A program made the translations under genes and the position numbers. Shown here one piece after another: positions 17,001 through 26,442 of a stretch of 64,000 nucleotides of DNA. Under the pieces are notes generated by a model that was given only the letters and a program-made list of their open reading frames with translations, was not told the origin of the DNA and did not search any database. The DNA lies in assembly GCF_030581075.1 (NCBI RefSeq), contig NZ_JAUQSW010000006.1, positions 271,226 through 335,225 of the forward strand, read 5' to 3'. Position 1 is the first letter of the stretch. Every line of letters starts with the position of its first letter. Origin of the DNA: Hymenobacter cheonanensis. GTDB lineage: Bacteria > Bacteroidota > Bacteroidia > Cytophagales > Hymenobacteraceae.

Positions 17001-19952
17001 ATGCGTTTTTTACTCTTTGCCGGGCTAGCCTGGCTCCTGGCTTTCAGCGCCTCGGCCCAAAGCATTGTGCGCGGCCGGGTGCTGGATGGCAAAGACCAGA
17101 GCCCGCTCATCGGGGCCAATGCCGTGCTCATTCACCTGCCCGACTCGGTGCGCACCGGCACGGCCGTGGGCGCCGACGGCAGCTTTGAGATAACGGGCGT
17201 GGCGCCGGGCCGCTACCTGTTTTCGGCCTCCTACATCGGCTACCAGGAGCAGCGCCAGGCCCTGACCGTGCCGGCCGGCGGCGCGCCCATCGCGCTGGGC
17301 ACCGTGGCGCTGGCCACGGGCGGCATCGCCCTCAAAACCGTGGTAGTAACCGGCCAGGAGGTGCAGGCCGTGCAGCGCGGCGACACCACCAGCCTGAATG
17401 CGAAAGCCTTTAAAACCAACCCCGATGCCACGGCTGGCGACCTCATCACCAAGATGCCGGGCATCTCGGTTGATGCCAGCGGCAAAACCCAGGCCCAGGG
17501 CGAGCAGGTGCAGCAGGTGCTCGTAGATGGCAAGCCTTTCTTCGGCACCGACCCCGACGCGGTGCTCAAAAACCTGCCGGCCGAGGCCATCGACCGGGTC
17601 GAGATTTTTGACCAGCAGAGCGAGCAGAGCCGCTTCTCGGGCTTCAACGACGGCAACACCCAGAAAACGCTGAACATCATCACCAAGCCCTCGTTTCGGA
17701 ACGGGCAGTTTGGGCGGGCCGTGGTGGGCGCCGGGGCCGGCAACTCGCCCACCGATACCCGCGACGGCCGCTACCGGGCCAGCCTGAACCTTAACGACTT
17801 TCACGGCGACCGGCGCGTAACGGTGCTGGGCCAGAGCAACAACGTGAACGAGCAGAACTTCGGCACCGACGACCTGCTAGGCGTAATCGGCAACTCGGCG
17901 CCCGGCGGCGCGCGCGGCGGCGGTGGAGGCGGTGGTGGTGGGGGCGGCGGCTCGGGCTCAAACGCGGGCGACTTTCTGGTGAGCCAGAGCGGCGGCATCA
18001 GCAAGACCACGGCGGCGGGCCTCAACTACTCCAATACCTGGAACAAGAAAACCGAGCTGACGGGCAGCTACTTCTTCAACCACTCGGATAACACGCTGAA
18101 CAGCACCACCAACCGCCAGTTTGTGACGGGCGCGCTGTATAACGAAACCTCGTTTTCGGGCAGCACCAATACCAACCACCGCGCTAATTTTCGGCTCGAC
18201 CAGAAAATCGACTCCATGACGTCGGTGCTGTTTCGGCCCCGCATTTCGTGGCAGCAAAACGACGCCAACCGCCGGCTGCTAGGCCTCACCTCGCGCGAGA
18301 ACATCACGCAGAGCCAGATTAATACGCTGTACCAGAGCGATAACCAAGCTCTTAACCCGGCCGGCGACATCTTGCTGCGCCGCAAGCTGGGCCGCCGCGC
18401 CGGCCGCACGCTCTCGCTCAGCGTCAACGGCTCGTACACGGGCCGCACCGGCAATTCGGTGCTGAATACCACCAACATCGGCAGCACCAACACCAACCTC
18501 AACCAGCAGTCGCTGCTGACCCAGCACGGCGGCACGGTGGCCGGCAACCTGGCCTATACCGAGCCGGTGGGCCAGCACGCCCAGCTGCAGGGCAACTACG
18601 CGCTGAGCTACGCGCCCAACAACTCGGACAAGCGCACCTACGATTTCGACGACCGCACCCAGCAGTACGACCTGCTGAACCAGTCGCTGAGCAACGTGTT
18701 CTCGAACTACTACCTCACCCAGGGCGGCGGCCTCAGCTACCGCTACAACAACCGCAAGGTGCAGCTGTCGGTGGGCGCCAACGCCCAAGTGGCGCGCCTG
18801 CAGGGCAACCAGGAGTTTCCGCTGCCCGCCGGGGCCATCGACTACACGTTTTGGAGCGTGCTGCCCCAGGCCAACCTGATGTGGCGGCCCGACCGCTCGC
18901 ACAACCTGCGCCTGTTTTACCGCACCAACACCAACGCCCCTAGCCTCAACCAGTTGCAGGCCGTGGTCAACAACTCCAACCCCTTGCAGCTGACCGTGGG
19001 CAACCCTACGCTGCGCCAGGAGTACGCCCACAACCTGGTGGCCCGCTACTCGGGCGCCCGGGCCGATAAGAACAGCAATTTCTTTGCCCTGCTCTCGGGC
19101 AGCTACACCCAAAACCCGATTTCGAACAGTACCATCGTGGCCGCGCGCGACACCACCGTGACCGTGCCCACCGGCCCGAACACCGGCCAGGCGGTGCGCC
19201 TGCCGGCCGGCGGCCAGCTCACGCAATCAACTAACTTACAGCAGCAGTACAGCCTGCGCGCCCAGGCCAACTACGGCCGGCCGCTGAAGGTCATCAAATC
19301 GAACATCAACGCGACGCTGGGGGCTAGCTTCAGCCAAACCCCGGGCCTGGTGAACAACCTGCTCAACTACGCCCGCACGCCGGCCCTCACCGGCGCCCTC
19401 ACCCTGAGCAGCAACGTGAGCGAGAAGCTCGACTTCACGCTCTCCTCGGCCTCGACCCAGAGCTACGTGCGCAACACGCTGCGCCGCCAGCTCGACAATA
19501 CGTATTTCAACCAGCTTACCCGCCTGAAGCTGAGCTGGATAGTGGGCCCGGGTATCTCGTTCCAAACCGACGTAACCCACCAGCTCTACCGCGGCCTGAG
19601 CGCCGCCTACAACCAGAACTACGTGCTCTGGAATGCCAGCCTCGGCAAGAAGCTGTTTCCGGGCCAGCGCGGCGAAATCAAGCTCTACGCCTTCGACATC
19701 CTAAAGCAGAACCGCGCCATTCAGCGCAACGTAACGGTGGCTTACTACGAAGATGTGCAAACCACCGTGTTGCAGCAGTATTTTATGCTGATGTTCACCT
19801 ACAACATCCGCTCGGCCAACATGACGACCCTGCCCACCGCCCCCGAAGGGCCGGGCGGCCGGCGCGGGCGCGGCGGCTTCGACGGCCCGCCCGGCGGCGG
19901 GCCGCCCCCCGGTGGCGGGCCGGGTGGCTTCGGCGGCCCGCCCGGCGGCTAG
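17001..19952 (+). CDS. TonB-type outer membrane beta-barrel protein
   Basis: 983-residue outer membrane protein with signal peptide (1-20, ending ASAQ). Residues ~22-100 are a carboxypeptidase-like regulatory domain (VRGRVLDGKDQSPLIGANAV). A plug-like region follows (AGDLITKMPGISVD, VQQVLVDGKPFFG, NLPAEAIDRVEIFDQQS), then a long beta-barrel of the OMP_b-brl family ending at about residue 940. A run of glycines (residues ~306-318) interrupts the early barrel, and the last ~30 residues are a Gly/Pro/Arg tail (GGPPPGGGPGGFGGPPGG). I chose the ATG at 17001, which begins the signal peptide. There is no SusD partner next to it, so the substrate is unknown. Confidence 0.85.
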   Translation: MRFLLFAGLAWLLAFSASAQSIVRGRVLDGKDQSPLIGANAVLIHLPDSVRTGTAVGADGSFEITGVAPGRYLFSASYIGYQEQRQALTVPAGGAPIALGTVALATGGIALKTVVVTGQEVQAVQRGDTTSLNAKAFKTNPDATAGDLITKMPGISVDASGKTQAQGEQVQQVLVDGKPFFGTDPDAVLKNLPAEAIDRVEIFDQQSEQSRFSGFNDGNTQKTLNIITKPSFRNGQFGRAVVGAGAGNSPTDTRDGRYRASLNLNDFHGDRRVTVLGQSNNVNEQNFGTDDLLGVIGNSAPGGARGGGGGGGGGGGGSGSNAGDFLVSQSGGISKTTAAGLNYSNTWNKKTELTGSYFFNHSDNTLNSTTNRQFVTGALYNETSFSGSTNTNHRANFRLDQKIDSMTSVLFRPRISWQQNDANRRLLGLTSRENITQSQINTLYQSDNQALNPAGDILLRRKLGRRAGRTLSLSVNGSYTGRTGNSVLNTTNIGSTNTNLNQQSLLTQHGGTVAGNLAYTEPVGQHAQLQGNYALSYAPNNSDKRTYDFDDRTQQYDLLNQSLSNVFSNYYLTQGGGLSYRYNNRKVQLSVGANAQVARLQGNQEFPLPAGAIDYTFWSVLPQANLMWRPDRSHNLRLFYRTNTNAPSLNQLQAVVNNSNPLQLTVGNPTLRQEYAHNLVARYSGARADKNSNFFALLSGSYTQNPISNSTIVAARDTTVTVPTGPNTGQAVRLPAGGQLTQSTNLQQQYSLRAQANYGRPLKVIKSNINATLGASFSQTPGLVNNLLNYARTPALTGALTLSSNVSEKLDFTLSSASTQSYVRNTLRRQLDNTYFNQLTRLKLSWIVGPGISFQTDVTHQLYRGLSAAYNQNYVLWNASLGKKLFPGQRGEIKLYAFDILKQNRAIQRNVTVAYYEDVQTTVLQQYFMLMFTYNIRSANMTTLPTAPEGPGGRRGRGGFDGPPGGGPPPGGGPGGFGGPPGG

Positions 19953-19978
19953 GGCCTCAGGAGCAGTTTGAGCTAACA

Positions 19979-20090
19979 AACAGCTTGTCATGGCCAGGAG
20001 AGCCGAAGAAGCAATCGCCCAAGGACGAGCCACGCTGGTGTCGTTCAGGTGCGGTTGCTTTGTCGGTTTTCCTCGCCATCACAGGCTATT
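19979..20090. repeat. degenerate REP-like inverted repeat
   Basis: Arms 19979-20018 and 20051-20090 are inverted copies at about three quarters identity (compare TGTCATGGCCAGGAGAGCCG with the complement of the right arm, TGTGATGGCGAGGAAAACCG). The layout matches the GTCATTGCGAGG...AAGCAATC subfamily. A further half-site (GTCATGCTG on the minus strand) lies near 20107-20115. Together they occupy most of the 257-bp gap between the barrel and transglycosylase genes. Confidence 0.6.
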
Positions 20091-20209
20091 TGTCAGTTTA
20101 AAACCGGCAGCATGACATTCTCATAGCCTGATTCGCACTATCCTTCCTTCGTGTTTTTCAACTAACTTGCCAACCGTAGGCGGCGGGGCACGTTGACTGG
20201 CATCTTGTT

Positions 20210-22066
20210 ATGAAGAAACTTTTCCCGGCTTTGCTGCTGGGGCTGGCCAGCCGCCCGGCGCTGGCCGTAGCCCCGCCCACCGTGCCCGCCAGCCTCGATT
20301 TGGTGGGGCTGCACCTGACCCTCGACGACGAGGCCCGGCAGCTAGTGCAGGAAAAAGTAAACAGCCTGTGCCGCCACACCGGCTCGTTTGAGGCGCGGGT
20401 GGCGCTGGCCGAAGCCGCGTTTCCGCTCATCGACCAGGTGCTGGCCGAAGAAGGTGTGCCCACCGATTTCCGCTACCTCGTGCTGCAGGAAAGCGCCCTG
20501 CAGGGCAATGCCGAGAGCGTGCACGGCGCCGTGGGCTACTGGCAGTTCAAGCGCGAAACGGCCCTGAGCCTGGGCCTGACGGTGAACGGCAGCATCGACG
20601 AGCGCCGCCACCTCACGGCCAGTACCCGCGCCGCCGCCCGCTACCTTACGCGCCACAATGCCACGCTGCACAACTGGGCCAATGCCCTGCTCAGCTACAA
20701 CACCGGCCTGAGCGGCGTGCGCCCCTACACCCGCCCCACCGACGCCGATGCCACCAGCATGGTTTTCACGGGCGAAACCAACCAGTACCTGCTCGATTTC
20801 ATTGCCCAGAAGGTGGCCTTCGAGCCGGCGTGCGCGCAGCACGTGGTGCCGTTTGTGCCCTGGCGCGAGGTGCCCGCCGCCCCCGGCCAAACCCTGGCCC
20901 AGCAGGCCACCGCCCTCGCTACCGAGCCCGCCGCCCTGGCCCAGCTCAACCCCTGGCTGCTGGCCCGCGCCGTGCCCCAGGATGGCCACGCCTACACCCT
21001 GCTCGTGCCCCTGGCCAGCGCGCCGCCCGTGGCCGCTGGCCCGGCCCCCACGCTGCCGGCCGCCGCATTGCCCGCTCCTACCTACTTGCGCATCAATGGC
21101 ATAAAGGCCCTGCTGGCCCGCCCGGGCGAAACGGCCGCCGCCCTGGCCCAGCGCGGCGGGGCTAGCCTGGGCTTTTTCCTGAAAGTAAACGAGATGGAGG
21201 CCGGCGAGGCCCTGCAACCCGGCGAGCCCTACTTTTTTCAGCGCAAAAAGGAATCGGCCGAGGAGGACTATCACGTAGTGGCCCCCGGCCAGCGCCTGGC
21301 CACGGTGGCCCAGCGCTACGGCGTGCTGCGCCACGCCCTGCGCACCTTCAACCACCTGCCCAACGACGAGGCCATTCGGCCGGGCCTGGTGCTGTGGCTC
21401 AGCCACATTCGCCCGCGCACCATGGCGGCCGAGTACCAGCCGGTGCCCGGGTCGCGCCCGGTGGCGGCCGCTCGGCCACCGGCGCCGGCGCCGGCGCCCA
21501 CTCCGGCCCCCGCCCCGGTAGCGCCCCCTAGCCGCGACGACGACAGCGACGAGCTGGCCTCCATCAACGACTTGCCTACGGAGGTACCCGGCCCGCCCGT
21601 GCAGCCCCTGCCCACCCCGCGCCCGGCCGTGGTGGCGGCTAGCCCGGCCGCCCCCGACCGGCCGGCGGTGCTGGCGCCGGTGGCCGTGCGGCCGGTGGTG
21701 TACACTGCCCCGGCGCCGCACCCGCCCGACAGCAGCCGCCCCTATGCGGTGGCCCCCGGCGAAACGCTGTATGCGCTGGCCCGGCGCGTGGGCGTGCGCC
21801 CCGCCGAGCTAGCCGCCTGGAACGGCCTGCCGCCCGCCGCGCCCCTGCGGGCCGGCCAGCTGCTCTACCTCAGCCCCACCGCTGCCGAGCCCGCGCCAGT
21901 GGTCGCCTCTGCGGCCACGCCGGGCCTGTATACGGTGGCTACCGGCGATACCTTTTTCAGTATTTCGCGGCGCTACGGCTGCACCGTGGCCGACCTGCTA
22001 GCCCACAATGAGCGCCCGAACCCGACGCTGCGCGTGGGCGAAACGCTGCGCGTGCCCCGGCAGTAG
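20210..22066 (+). CDS. lytic transglycosylase with LysM repeats (MltD-like)
   Basis: 618-residue periplasmic peptidoglycan-cleaving enzyme. After a signal peptide (1-~19) comes an SLT domain with the catalytic glutamate E94 in LQESALQGNAES and the GAVGYWQFKRETA and LLSYNTGLSG segments. Three LysM modules bind peptidoglycan: residues ~354-398 (YHVVAPGQRL), ~512-555 (YAVAPGETLYALARRVGV) and ~574-618 (YTVATGDTFFSISRRYG). They are separated by a long Pro/Ala-rich linker. It cleaves glycan strands to give 1,6-anhydro-muropeptides during wall turnover. A strong terminator follows. Confidence 0.92.
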   Translation: MKKLFPALLLGLASRPALAVAPPTVPASLDLVGLHLTLDDEARQLVQEKVNSLCRHTGSFEARVALAEAAFPLIDQVLAEEGVPTDFRYLVLQESALQGNAESVHGAVGYWQFKRETALSLGLTVNGSIDERRHLTASTRAAARYLTRHNATLHNWANALLSYNTGLSGVRPYTRPTDADATSMVFTGETNQYLLDFIAQKVAFEPACAQHVVPFVPWREVPAAPGQTLAQQATALATEPAALAQLNPWLLARAVPQDGHAYTLLVPLASAPPVAAGPAPTLPAAALPAPTYLRINGIKALLARPGETAAALAQRGGASLGFFLKVNEMEAGEALQPGEPYFFQRKKESAEEDYHVVAPGQRLATVAQRYGVLRHALRTFNHLPNDEAIRPGLVLWLSHIRPRTMAAEYQPVPGSRPVAAARPPAPAPAPTPAPAPVAPPSRDDDSDELASINDLPTEVPGPPVQPLPTPRPAVVAASPAAPDRPAVLAPVAVRPVVYTAPAPHPPDSSRPYAVAPGETLYALARRVGVRPAELAAWNGLPPAAPLRAGQLLYLSPTAAEPAPVVASAATPGLYTVATGDTFFSISRRYGCTVADLLAHNERPNPTLRVGETLRVPRQ

Positions 22067-22095
22067 ACCAAAATTTTACTTTTCCTTGAGATAGC

Positions 22096-22132
22096 AAAAA
22101 GCCCGGCCTGCTGGCAGCAGGCCGGGCTTTTT
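22096..22132 (+). terminator. terminator after LysM transglycosylase
   Basis: Perfect 17-bp stem AAAAAGCCCGGCCTGCT with a 3-nt loop and T run, 30 bp after the stop. Its A-rich left side also suits the convergent gene at 22176. Confidence 0.9.
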
Positions 22133-22175
22133 TATGGGTGGTTTCAAACGAAGCCTTGCGCGGTGCGCACCCGGC

Positions 22176-23654
22176 TTACAGCTTGTTCAGCGCCACGGCG
22201 CGGTAGGCGGCGGCGCGGCCCACTGCGGCCTTCAGGTCGTCTTGCAGGGCGCGGCTGCTGAGCGTGCGCGGGTGCAGGTCGAGCAGGGTGCCATCTTCGG
22301 CAATGACAACGGCGCCAGGCAGGCGCTCGATGCTATAGGCCTGGCGCACGGCTTCTTTCTGCCCTGGGGGCACGTAGGCCTGCACCACCGACGGCAGCGG
22401 GCGGGCATCGGCCACGGTTTGCTGCCAGTTGGTGAGCGACTCGTCGAGGGCCGCCATTACGATAACGATGGGCTGCCCCGCCAGGCTGGCCGTTACTTCC
22501 TTTAAGTAGGGCAGCTCGCGCTGGCTGGCCGGAAAGCGGCTGTCCCAGAACATGAGGTACACCAGCTTGCCGCGCAGGTCGGCGAGCGAGAGGCTGCGGC
22601 CATCGGCCGAGCGCAACGCCACCGGCGGAGCCGCGCTGCCAATGGCAAACGACTGATTATCGGCCAAATCGGTGCGCAGCTGCGCTACCCAGCCGGGCGG
22701 GGCCTGGGCCGTGGCCGCGTAGCTGCTAAGCATAGCCTGGGCGTGGGCCACGTGGCCCTGCCGAATGGTTTCGAGCACAAGGCGGCCTAGCACCACGGGG
22801 CGCGCCTCGCCGCGCAACAGCTGGTCGGCCAGCTGGTAGCACGTCGGGTAATAATCGGGGGCGGTGGGCTGGTGGCCGGTGGTGCGCGCCTGGTAGTGCA
22901 CGTAATCCAGCAAAAAGTCCTGGTAGTGCGAGCTGGTGACGGCCTGCTCGTTGCCGGGCAGCAGGCCCGGCGTTTGCAGAAAGCTATAGTAATCGGGCGA
23001 CAGCTCGAGGCGCGGCTGGCCGGCCACGGTTTGCTCGCGCAGGTCGGCGTAGGTCAGGCGGTCCTCGGCGTAGGTGTAGGTGATGTCGGCGGCGGCGTAG
23101 GCCTGGAAAGCAGGCGTGAAGTTGCCGTGGCGGCTGGCCTGCTTCAGCAGTGCGCTCTCGTGGTCGCGCCGGTACTCCAGAAAATCCAGGAAGCCTTTTT
23201 CGCCCATCTTGATATTATCCGGCAGTACCTGATAATCATCGTTGTTGGCAAACTTCCGGCTCAGCTCCTGCAAGTAATTGTTGGCCGCGGCGGCCGGCCG
23301 GTTGGCAGCCCCATTGCCCGGGTCAAACCTGCCGGTAGCGGCCAGGTCGGCGGCATCGCCGCGCAGGTCCAGGCTGTTGCCGGGCTCCAGGAAAATGGGC
23401 ATCTCCTCGTCGCCGTAGCTCAGCTGCACCAGCGTGGGCCGCGTAATAGGCACGGCCACGCTGAAGTCGCCGTTGGGCTCCACGTGCACGGCGCGCTGCT
23501 GCTCGTGGGTGGCTAGCGGCTGGCTCCACCAGCTCAGCAGCAATTTTTCGGTGCCGGTATTAGCCAGGTGGCCGTGCAGCGTGGCGGTGGTTTGGGCCGA
23601 TACGGGGGCGGCCAGCAACGTCAGGCCTGTCAGCCAGAAGGTCAGTGCTTTCAT
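22176..23654 (-). CDS. thioredoxin-fold (TlpA-like) protein lacking CxxC
   Basis: 492-residue exported protein: signal peptide (1-21, ending VSAQ), an N-terminal domain like the DUF4369 region of Bacteroidota TlpA-like proteins, a helical middle part, and a C-terminal thioredoxin fold from about residue 338. At the place of the active-site FWxxWCxxC the sequence is FWDSRFPAS (369-377), so both cysteines are replaced (F374 and S377), while the cis-proline (RLPG, P446) is kept. It therefore should not work as a disulfide reductase. I chose the ATG at 23654 because it begins the signal peptide. Probably a periplasmic binding or structural protein. Confidence 0.8.
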   Translation of the reverse strand: MKALTFWLTGLTLLAAPVSAQTTATLHGHLANTGTEKLLLSWWSQPLATHEQQRAVHVEPNGDFSVAVPITRPTLVQLSYGDEEMPIFLEPGNSLDLRGDAADLAATGRFDPGNGAANRPAAAANNYLQELSRKFANNDDYQVLPDNIKMGEKGFLDFLEYRRDHESALLKQASRHGNFTPAFQAYAAADITYTYAEDRLTYADLREQTVAGQPRLELSPDYYSFLQTPGLLPGNEQAVTSSHYQDFLLDYVHYQARTTGHQPTAPDYYPTCYQLADQLLRGEARPVVLGRLVLETIRQGHVAHAQAMLSSYAATAQAPPGWVAQLRTDLADNQSFAIGSAAPPVALRSADGRSLSLADLRGKLVYLMFWDSRFPASQRELPYLKEVTASLAGQPIVIVMAALDESLTNWQQTVADARPLPSVVQAYVPPGQKEAVRQAYSIERLPGAVVIAEDGTLLDLHPRTLSSRALQDDLKAAVGRAAAYRAVALNKL

Positions 23655-23803
23655 GTAGGAGAATACAGTGAACAGAGCAACAAGCGCTTGCAGCAAATTG
23701 TTGCTCCTTTTTACTACGCCGATTCAAGGCCGGACGTTCCCGCCCGGCGGGTATTTCCAAAATTGTCGCCAGCTTTGCGCCCCCAAACCCCTTTCCCGGC
23801 CCC

Positions 23804-24619
23804 ATGTCGCAGCACAAAGAAGTTAAGCTCGTAACCACCCACCAGATGCTGGCCATGAAGCAGCGGGGCGAAAAAATTTCCATGCTCACGGCCTACGACT
23901 TCTCGATGGCCCAGATTCTGGACGGCGCCGGGGTGGACGTGCTACTGGTGGGCGACTCGGCTTCCAACGTGATGGCGGGCCACGAAACTACGCTGCCCAT
24001 CACCCTCGACCAAATGATTTACCACGCCCAGAGCGTGGTGCGCGCCGTGAAGCGCGCCTTCGTGGTGGTGGATATGCCCTTCGGCTCGTACCAGGGCAAC
24101 TCGTCGGTGGCCCTGCAATCGGCGGTGCGCATTATGAAGGAGAGCGGCGGCCACGGCCTTAAGCTCGAAGGCGGCGCCGAGATTAAGGACAGCATTATCC
24201 GCATCCTCACGGCCGGCATTCCGGTGATGGGCCACCTCGGCCTCACGCCGCAAAGCATCTATAAGTTTGGCACGTACAACGTGCGGGCCAAGGAAGAAGC
24301 CGAGGCCAACAAGCTGATTGAGGACGCCCACCTGCTGCAGGAAATCGGCTGCTTCGGCCTGGTACTCGAAAAAATACCCGCCGCCCTGGCCAAGCGCGTA
24401 GCCGAGGAGCTGACCATTCCGGTTATCGGCATCGGCGCCGGGCCCGATGTAGACGGCCAGGTGCTGGTGGTGCACGATGTGCTAGGCATTACCAAGGAGT
24501 TTAAGCCGCGCTTTCTGCGCCGCTACGCCGAGCTGCACGACATTATGACCGAGGCCGTGCAGCACTACGTGGCCGACGTGAAGAGCCGCGAGTTTCCGAG
24601 CAAGGAAGAAGGCTACTAG
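23804..24619 (+). CDS. panB: 3-methyl-2-oxobutanoate hydroxymethyltransferase
   Basis: First committed step of pantothenate synthesis: transfers a hydroxymethyl group from 5,10-methylene-THF to alpha-ketoisovalerate, giving ketopantoate. 271 residues, the usual length of the decameric enzyme. Diagnostic segments are [37 protein letters not shown] (metal-binding Asp), [25 protein letters not shown] and [18 protein letters not shown]. No other pan genes are nearby. It is followed by a hairpin terminator. Confidence 0.97.
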   Translation: MSQHKEVKLVTTHQMLAMKQRGEKISMLTAYDFSMAQILDGAGVDVLLVGDSASNVMAGHETTLPITLDQMIYHAQSVVRAVKRAFVVVDMPFGSYQGNSSVALQSAVRIMKESGGHGLKLEGGAEIKDSIIRILTAGIPVMGHLGLTPQSIYKFGTYNVRAKEEAEANKLIEDAHLLQEIGCFGLVLEKIPAALAKRVAEELTIPVIGIGAGPDVDGQVLVVHDVLGITKEFKPRFLRRYAELHDIMTEAVQHYVADVKSREFPSKEEGY

Positions 24620-24703
24620 GGTACTTGTGAGTTAAAAATCAGAAGTTATAAAGCTGCTAAAACCAACTTTAACCCGTAGCTCCCAACTTTAAGTTTACCT
24701 TCT

Positions 24704-24741
24704 GCGCCCCCCTGCTGTTAGCGGCAGGGGGGCGCTTTTAT
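24704..24741 (+). terminator. panB terminator
   Basis: 12-bp GC stem GCGCCCCCCTGC / GCAGGGGGGCGC (24704-24715 and 24724-24735), followed by TTTTATTTTT, 84 bp after the panB stop. Confidence 0.8.
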
Positions 24742-24823
24742 TTTTCGCTGATAGACATAGAGCGCTGGCAAATTCGAGCTTTTCGTTGCACATTTGCTTT
24801 GAAAAACAAAGTTCTTCGTCACC

Positions 24824-26281
24824 ATGGAACAACCTACGCCTCCCCTGCTCGCCCGCTCTGCGGCCTGGGCGCGCAATTCGGTCACGCTCAAGCTGCTCAG
24901 TGTGGGGCTGCTGTTGGTTATACTGCTTATTCCGACGAGCATGGTAGAGTCGCTCATCAGCGAGCGGGCCAGCAACCGCGACAGCGCCACCGAGGCCATC
25001 AGCGCGCAGTGGGGCGGCGCGCAGCTGGTGCTGGGGCCGGTGCTGGTGCTGCCCTACACGGCCCTCGAAACCAACGACGGCCACACCAGTGAAGTAACGC
25101 GCTACCTGAGCCTGCTGCCCGACACGCTCGGCAGCACCGGCACGCTAGCCCCCGAGCGCCGCCACCGGGGCATTTACGAGGCGGTGGTGTACCGGGCCCG
25201 GCTGCGGGTGCAGGGCGTGTTTCGGGCCCCGCCGCTGGCCGACCTGGGCGTGCCGGCGGCCGCCGTGCGCTGGCCCGAGGCCTTCGTAGCGCTGGGTATT
25301 TCTGACCTCAAGGGCATTCGGAGTGGGCTAGCCCTGCGCTGGGACGGGCAGGCCCGACCTTTTGAACCGGGCTTGCCGAGTGGGGAAGTCCTTCCGGCTG
25401 GCTCAGCCCCCATCGCCAGCACGCAGGTAAACGAAGTATGGCAGGCGCGCAACGGCTATTCGAGTAGGGTCGAAACCGACGACAACGGCCACGGCGACGC
25501 CGCCAACGGCCTCCAGGCCCTGGTGCCCCTGGCCGATGCCGCGGCCCTGGCTCAGCGCCACACCTTCGCCTTCGACCTCGACCTGAACGGCAGCACCGGC
25601 CTGCTGCAAGCGCCGCTAGGCCGCCAAACCACCCTGCACCTGAGCGCACCCTGGGCCGACCCCAGCTTCATTGGCGCGTTTTTGCCCACTCAGCGCACCC
25701 TTACCGGGCAGCAGTTTACGGCCGACTGGAAGGTGTTTCACCTCAACCGCAACTACCCGCAGCACTGGCGCAGCACCGAGGCGCGGCCCGACGTGGACGC
25801 CTCCACGTTTGGCGTGCGGCTGCTGGTGCCGGTTAATGAGTACCTGAAAACCATGCGGGCGGCCAAGTACGCGCTGCTGCCGCTGGCGCTCACGTTCCTG
25901 GTGTTTTTCTTCGTCGAAATCCTTAATCGGCTGCGCATTCACCCTTTTCAGTACCTGCTGGTGGGGCTGGCGCTGGTTATTTTCTACGTGCTGCTGCTGG
26001 CCTTGTCCGAGCAAATGCCTTTTGATGCGGCCTATGGGCTAGCCGGGCTCACCATTGTGGGGCTGGTAACGGCCTACGCGGCGGCGAGCTTCCGGCAGCG
26101 GCAGGCCACGCTGGCCACGGCCGGGGTGCTGGCGGTGGTCTACGGCTTCGTGTTTGTGGTGCTGCAGCTGCAGGATTATGCCCTGCTGGTGGGCAGCCTG
26201 GGGCTGGTGGTAGTGCTGGCGGTGGTGATGTTTCTCTCACGCAACATCAATTGGTACAGCGTGGCCGAGGAGCCGGCGTAG
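24824..26281 (+). CDS. creD: cell envelope integrity protein CreD
   Basis: 485-residue inner membrane protein of the CreD family. An N-terminal TM helix (residues ~24-40, LLSVGLLLVILLIPTSMV) is followed by a large periplasmic domain (GPVLVLPY near residue 68; RLLVPVNEYLKTMRAAKYA) and then about five to six TM helices over the last ~150 residues. CreD affects envelope integrity and beta-lactam or colicin tolerance in Enterobacteria; its role in Bacteroidota is unknown. Neither creBC nor the small transcription factor often found beside it is present here. Confidence 0.88.
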   Translation: MEQPTPPLLARSAAWARNSVTLKLLSVGLLLVILLIPTSMVESLISERASNRDSATEAISAQWGGAQLVLGPVLVLPYTALETNDGHTSEVTRYLSLLPDTLGSTGTLAPERRHRGIYEAVVYRARLRVQGVFRAPPLADLGVPAAAVRWPEAFVALGISDLKGIRSGLALRWDGQARPFEPGLPSGEVLPAGSAPIASTQVNEVWQARNGYSSRVETDDNGHGDAANGLQALVPLADAAALAQRHTFAFDLDLNGSTGLLQAPLGRQTTLHLSAPWADPSFIGAFLPTQRTLTGQQFTADWKVFHLNRNYPQHWRSTEARPDVDASTFGVRLLVPVNEYLKTMRAAKYALLPLALTFLVFFFVEILNRLRIHPFQYLLVGLALVIFYVLLLALSEQMPFDAAYGLAGLTIVGLVTAYAAASFRQRQATLATAGVLAVVYGFVFVVLQLQDYALLVGSLGLVVVLAVVMFLSRNINWYSVAEEPA

Positions 26282-26287
26282 GTTCGG

Positions 26288-26322
26288 GCGGCGCGGCTTT
26301 CTATCGGGCCGCGCCGCTTATA
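26288..26322 (+). terminator. possible creD terminator
   Basis: 10-bp stem GCGGCGCGGC / GCCGCGCCGC with a 10-nt loop, 7 bp after the creD stop. It lacks a good T run. Confidence 0.45.
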
Positions 26323-26326
26323 TTTG
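26319..26326 (+). promoter_or_regulatory. -7 box, TATATTTG
   Basis: Matches TAnnTTTG between creD and the pseudouridine synthase gene. The start codon is 117 bp downstream, so its use for that gene is uncertain. Confidence 0.3.
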
Positions 26327-26442
26327 CCCGCAGCAGCAGGTGCACCGCGTTCGGTGCCGAGGGTTTGCGCACGCGTAAAGGCCTATTAGTTTGGGGCTAG
26401 CGTCGCCCCTGCCGCCGCCCACATACCCCCGCCTACCCCCGC

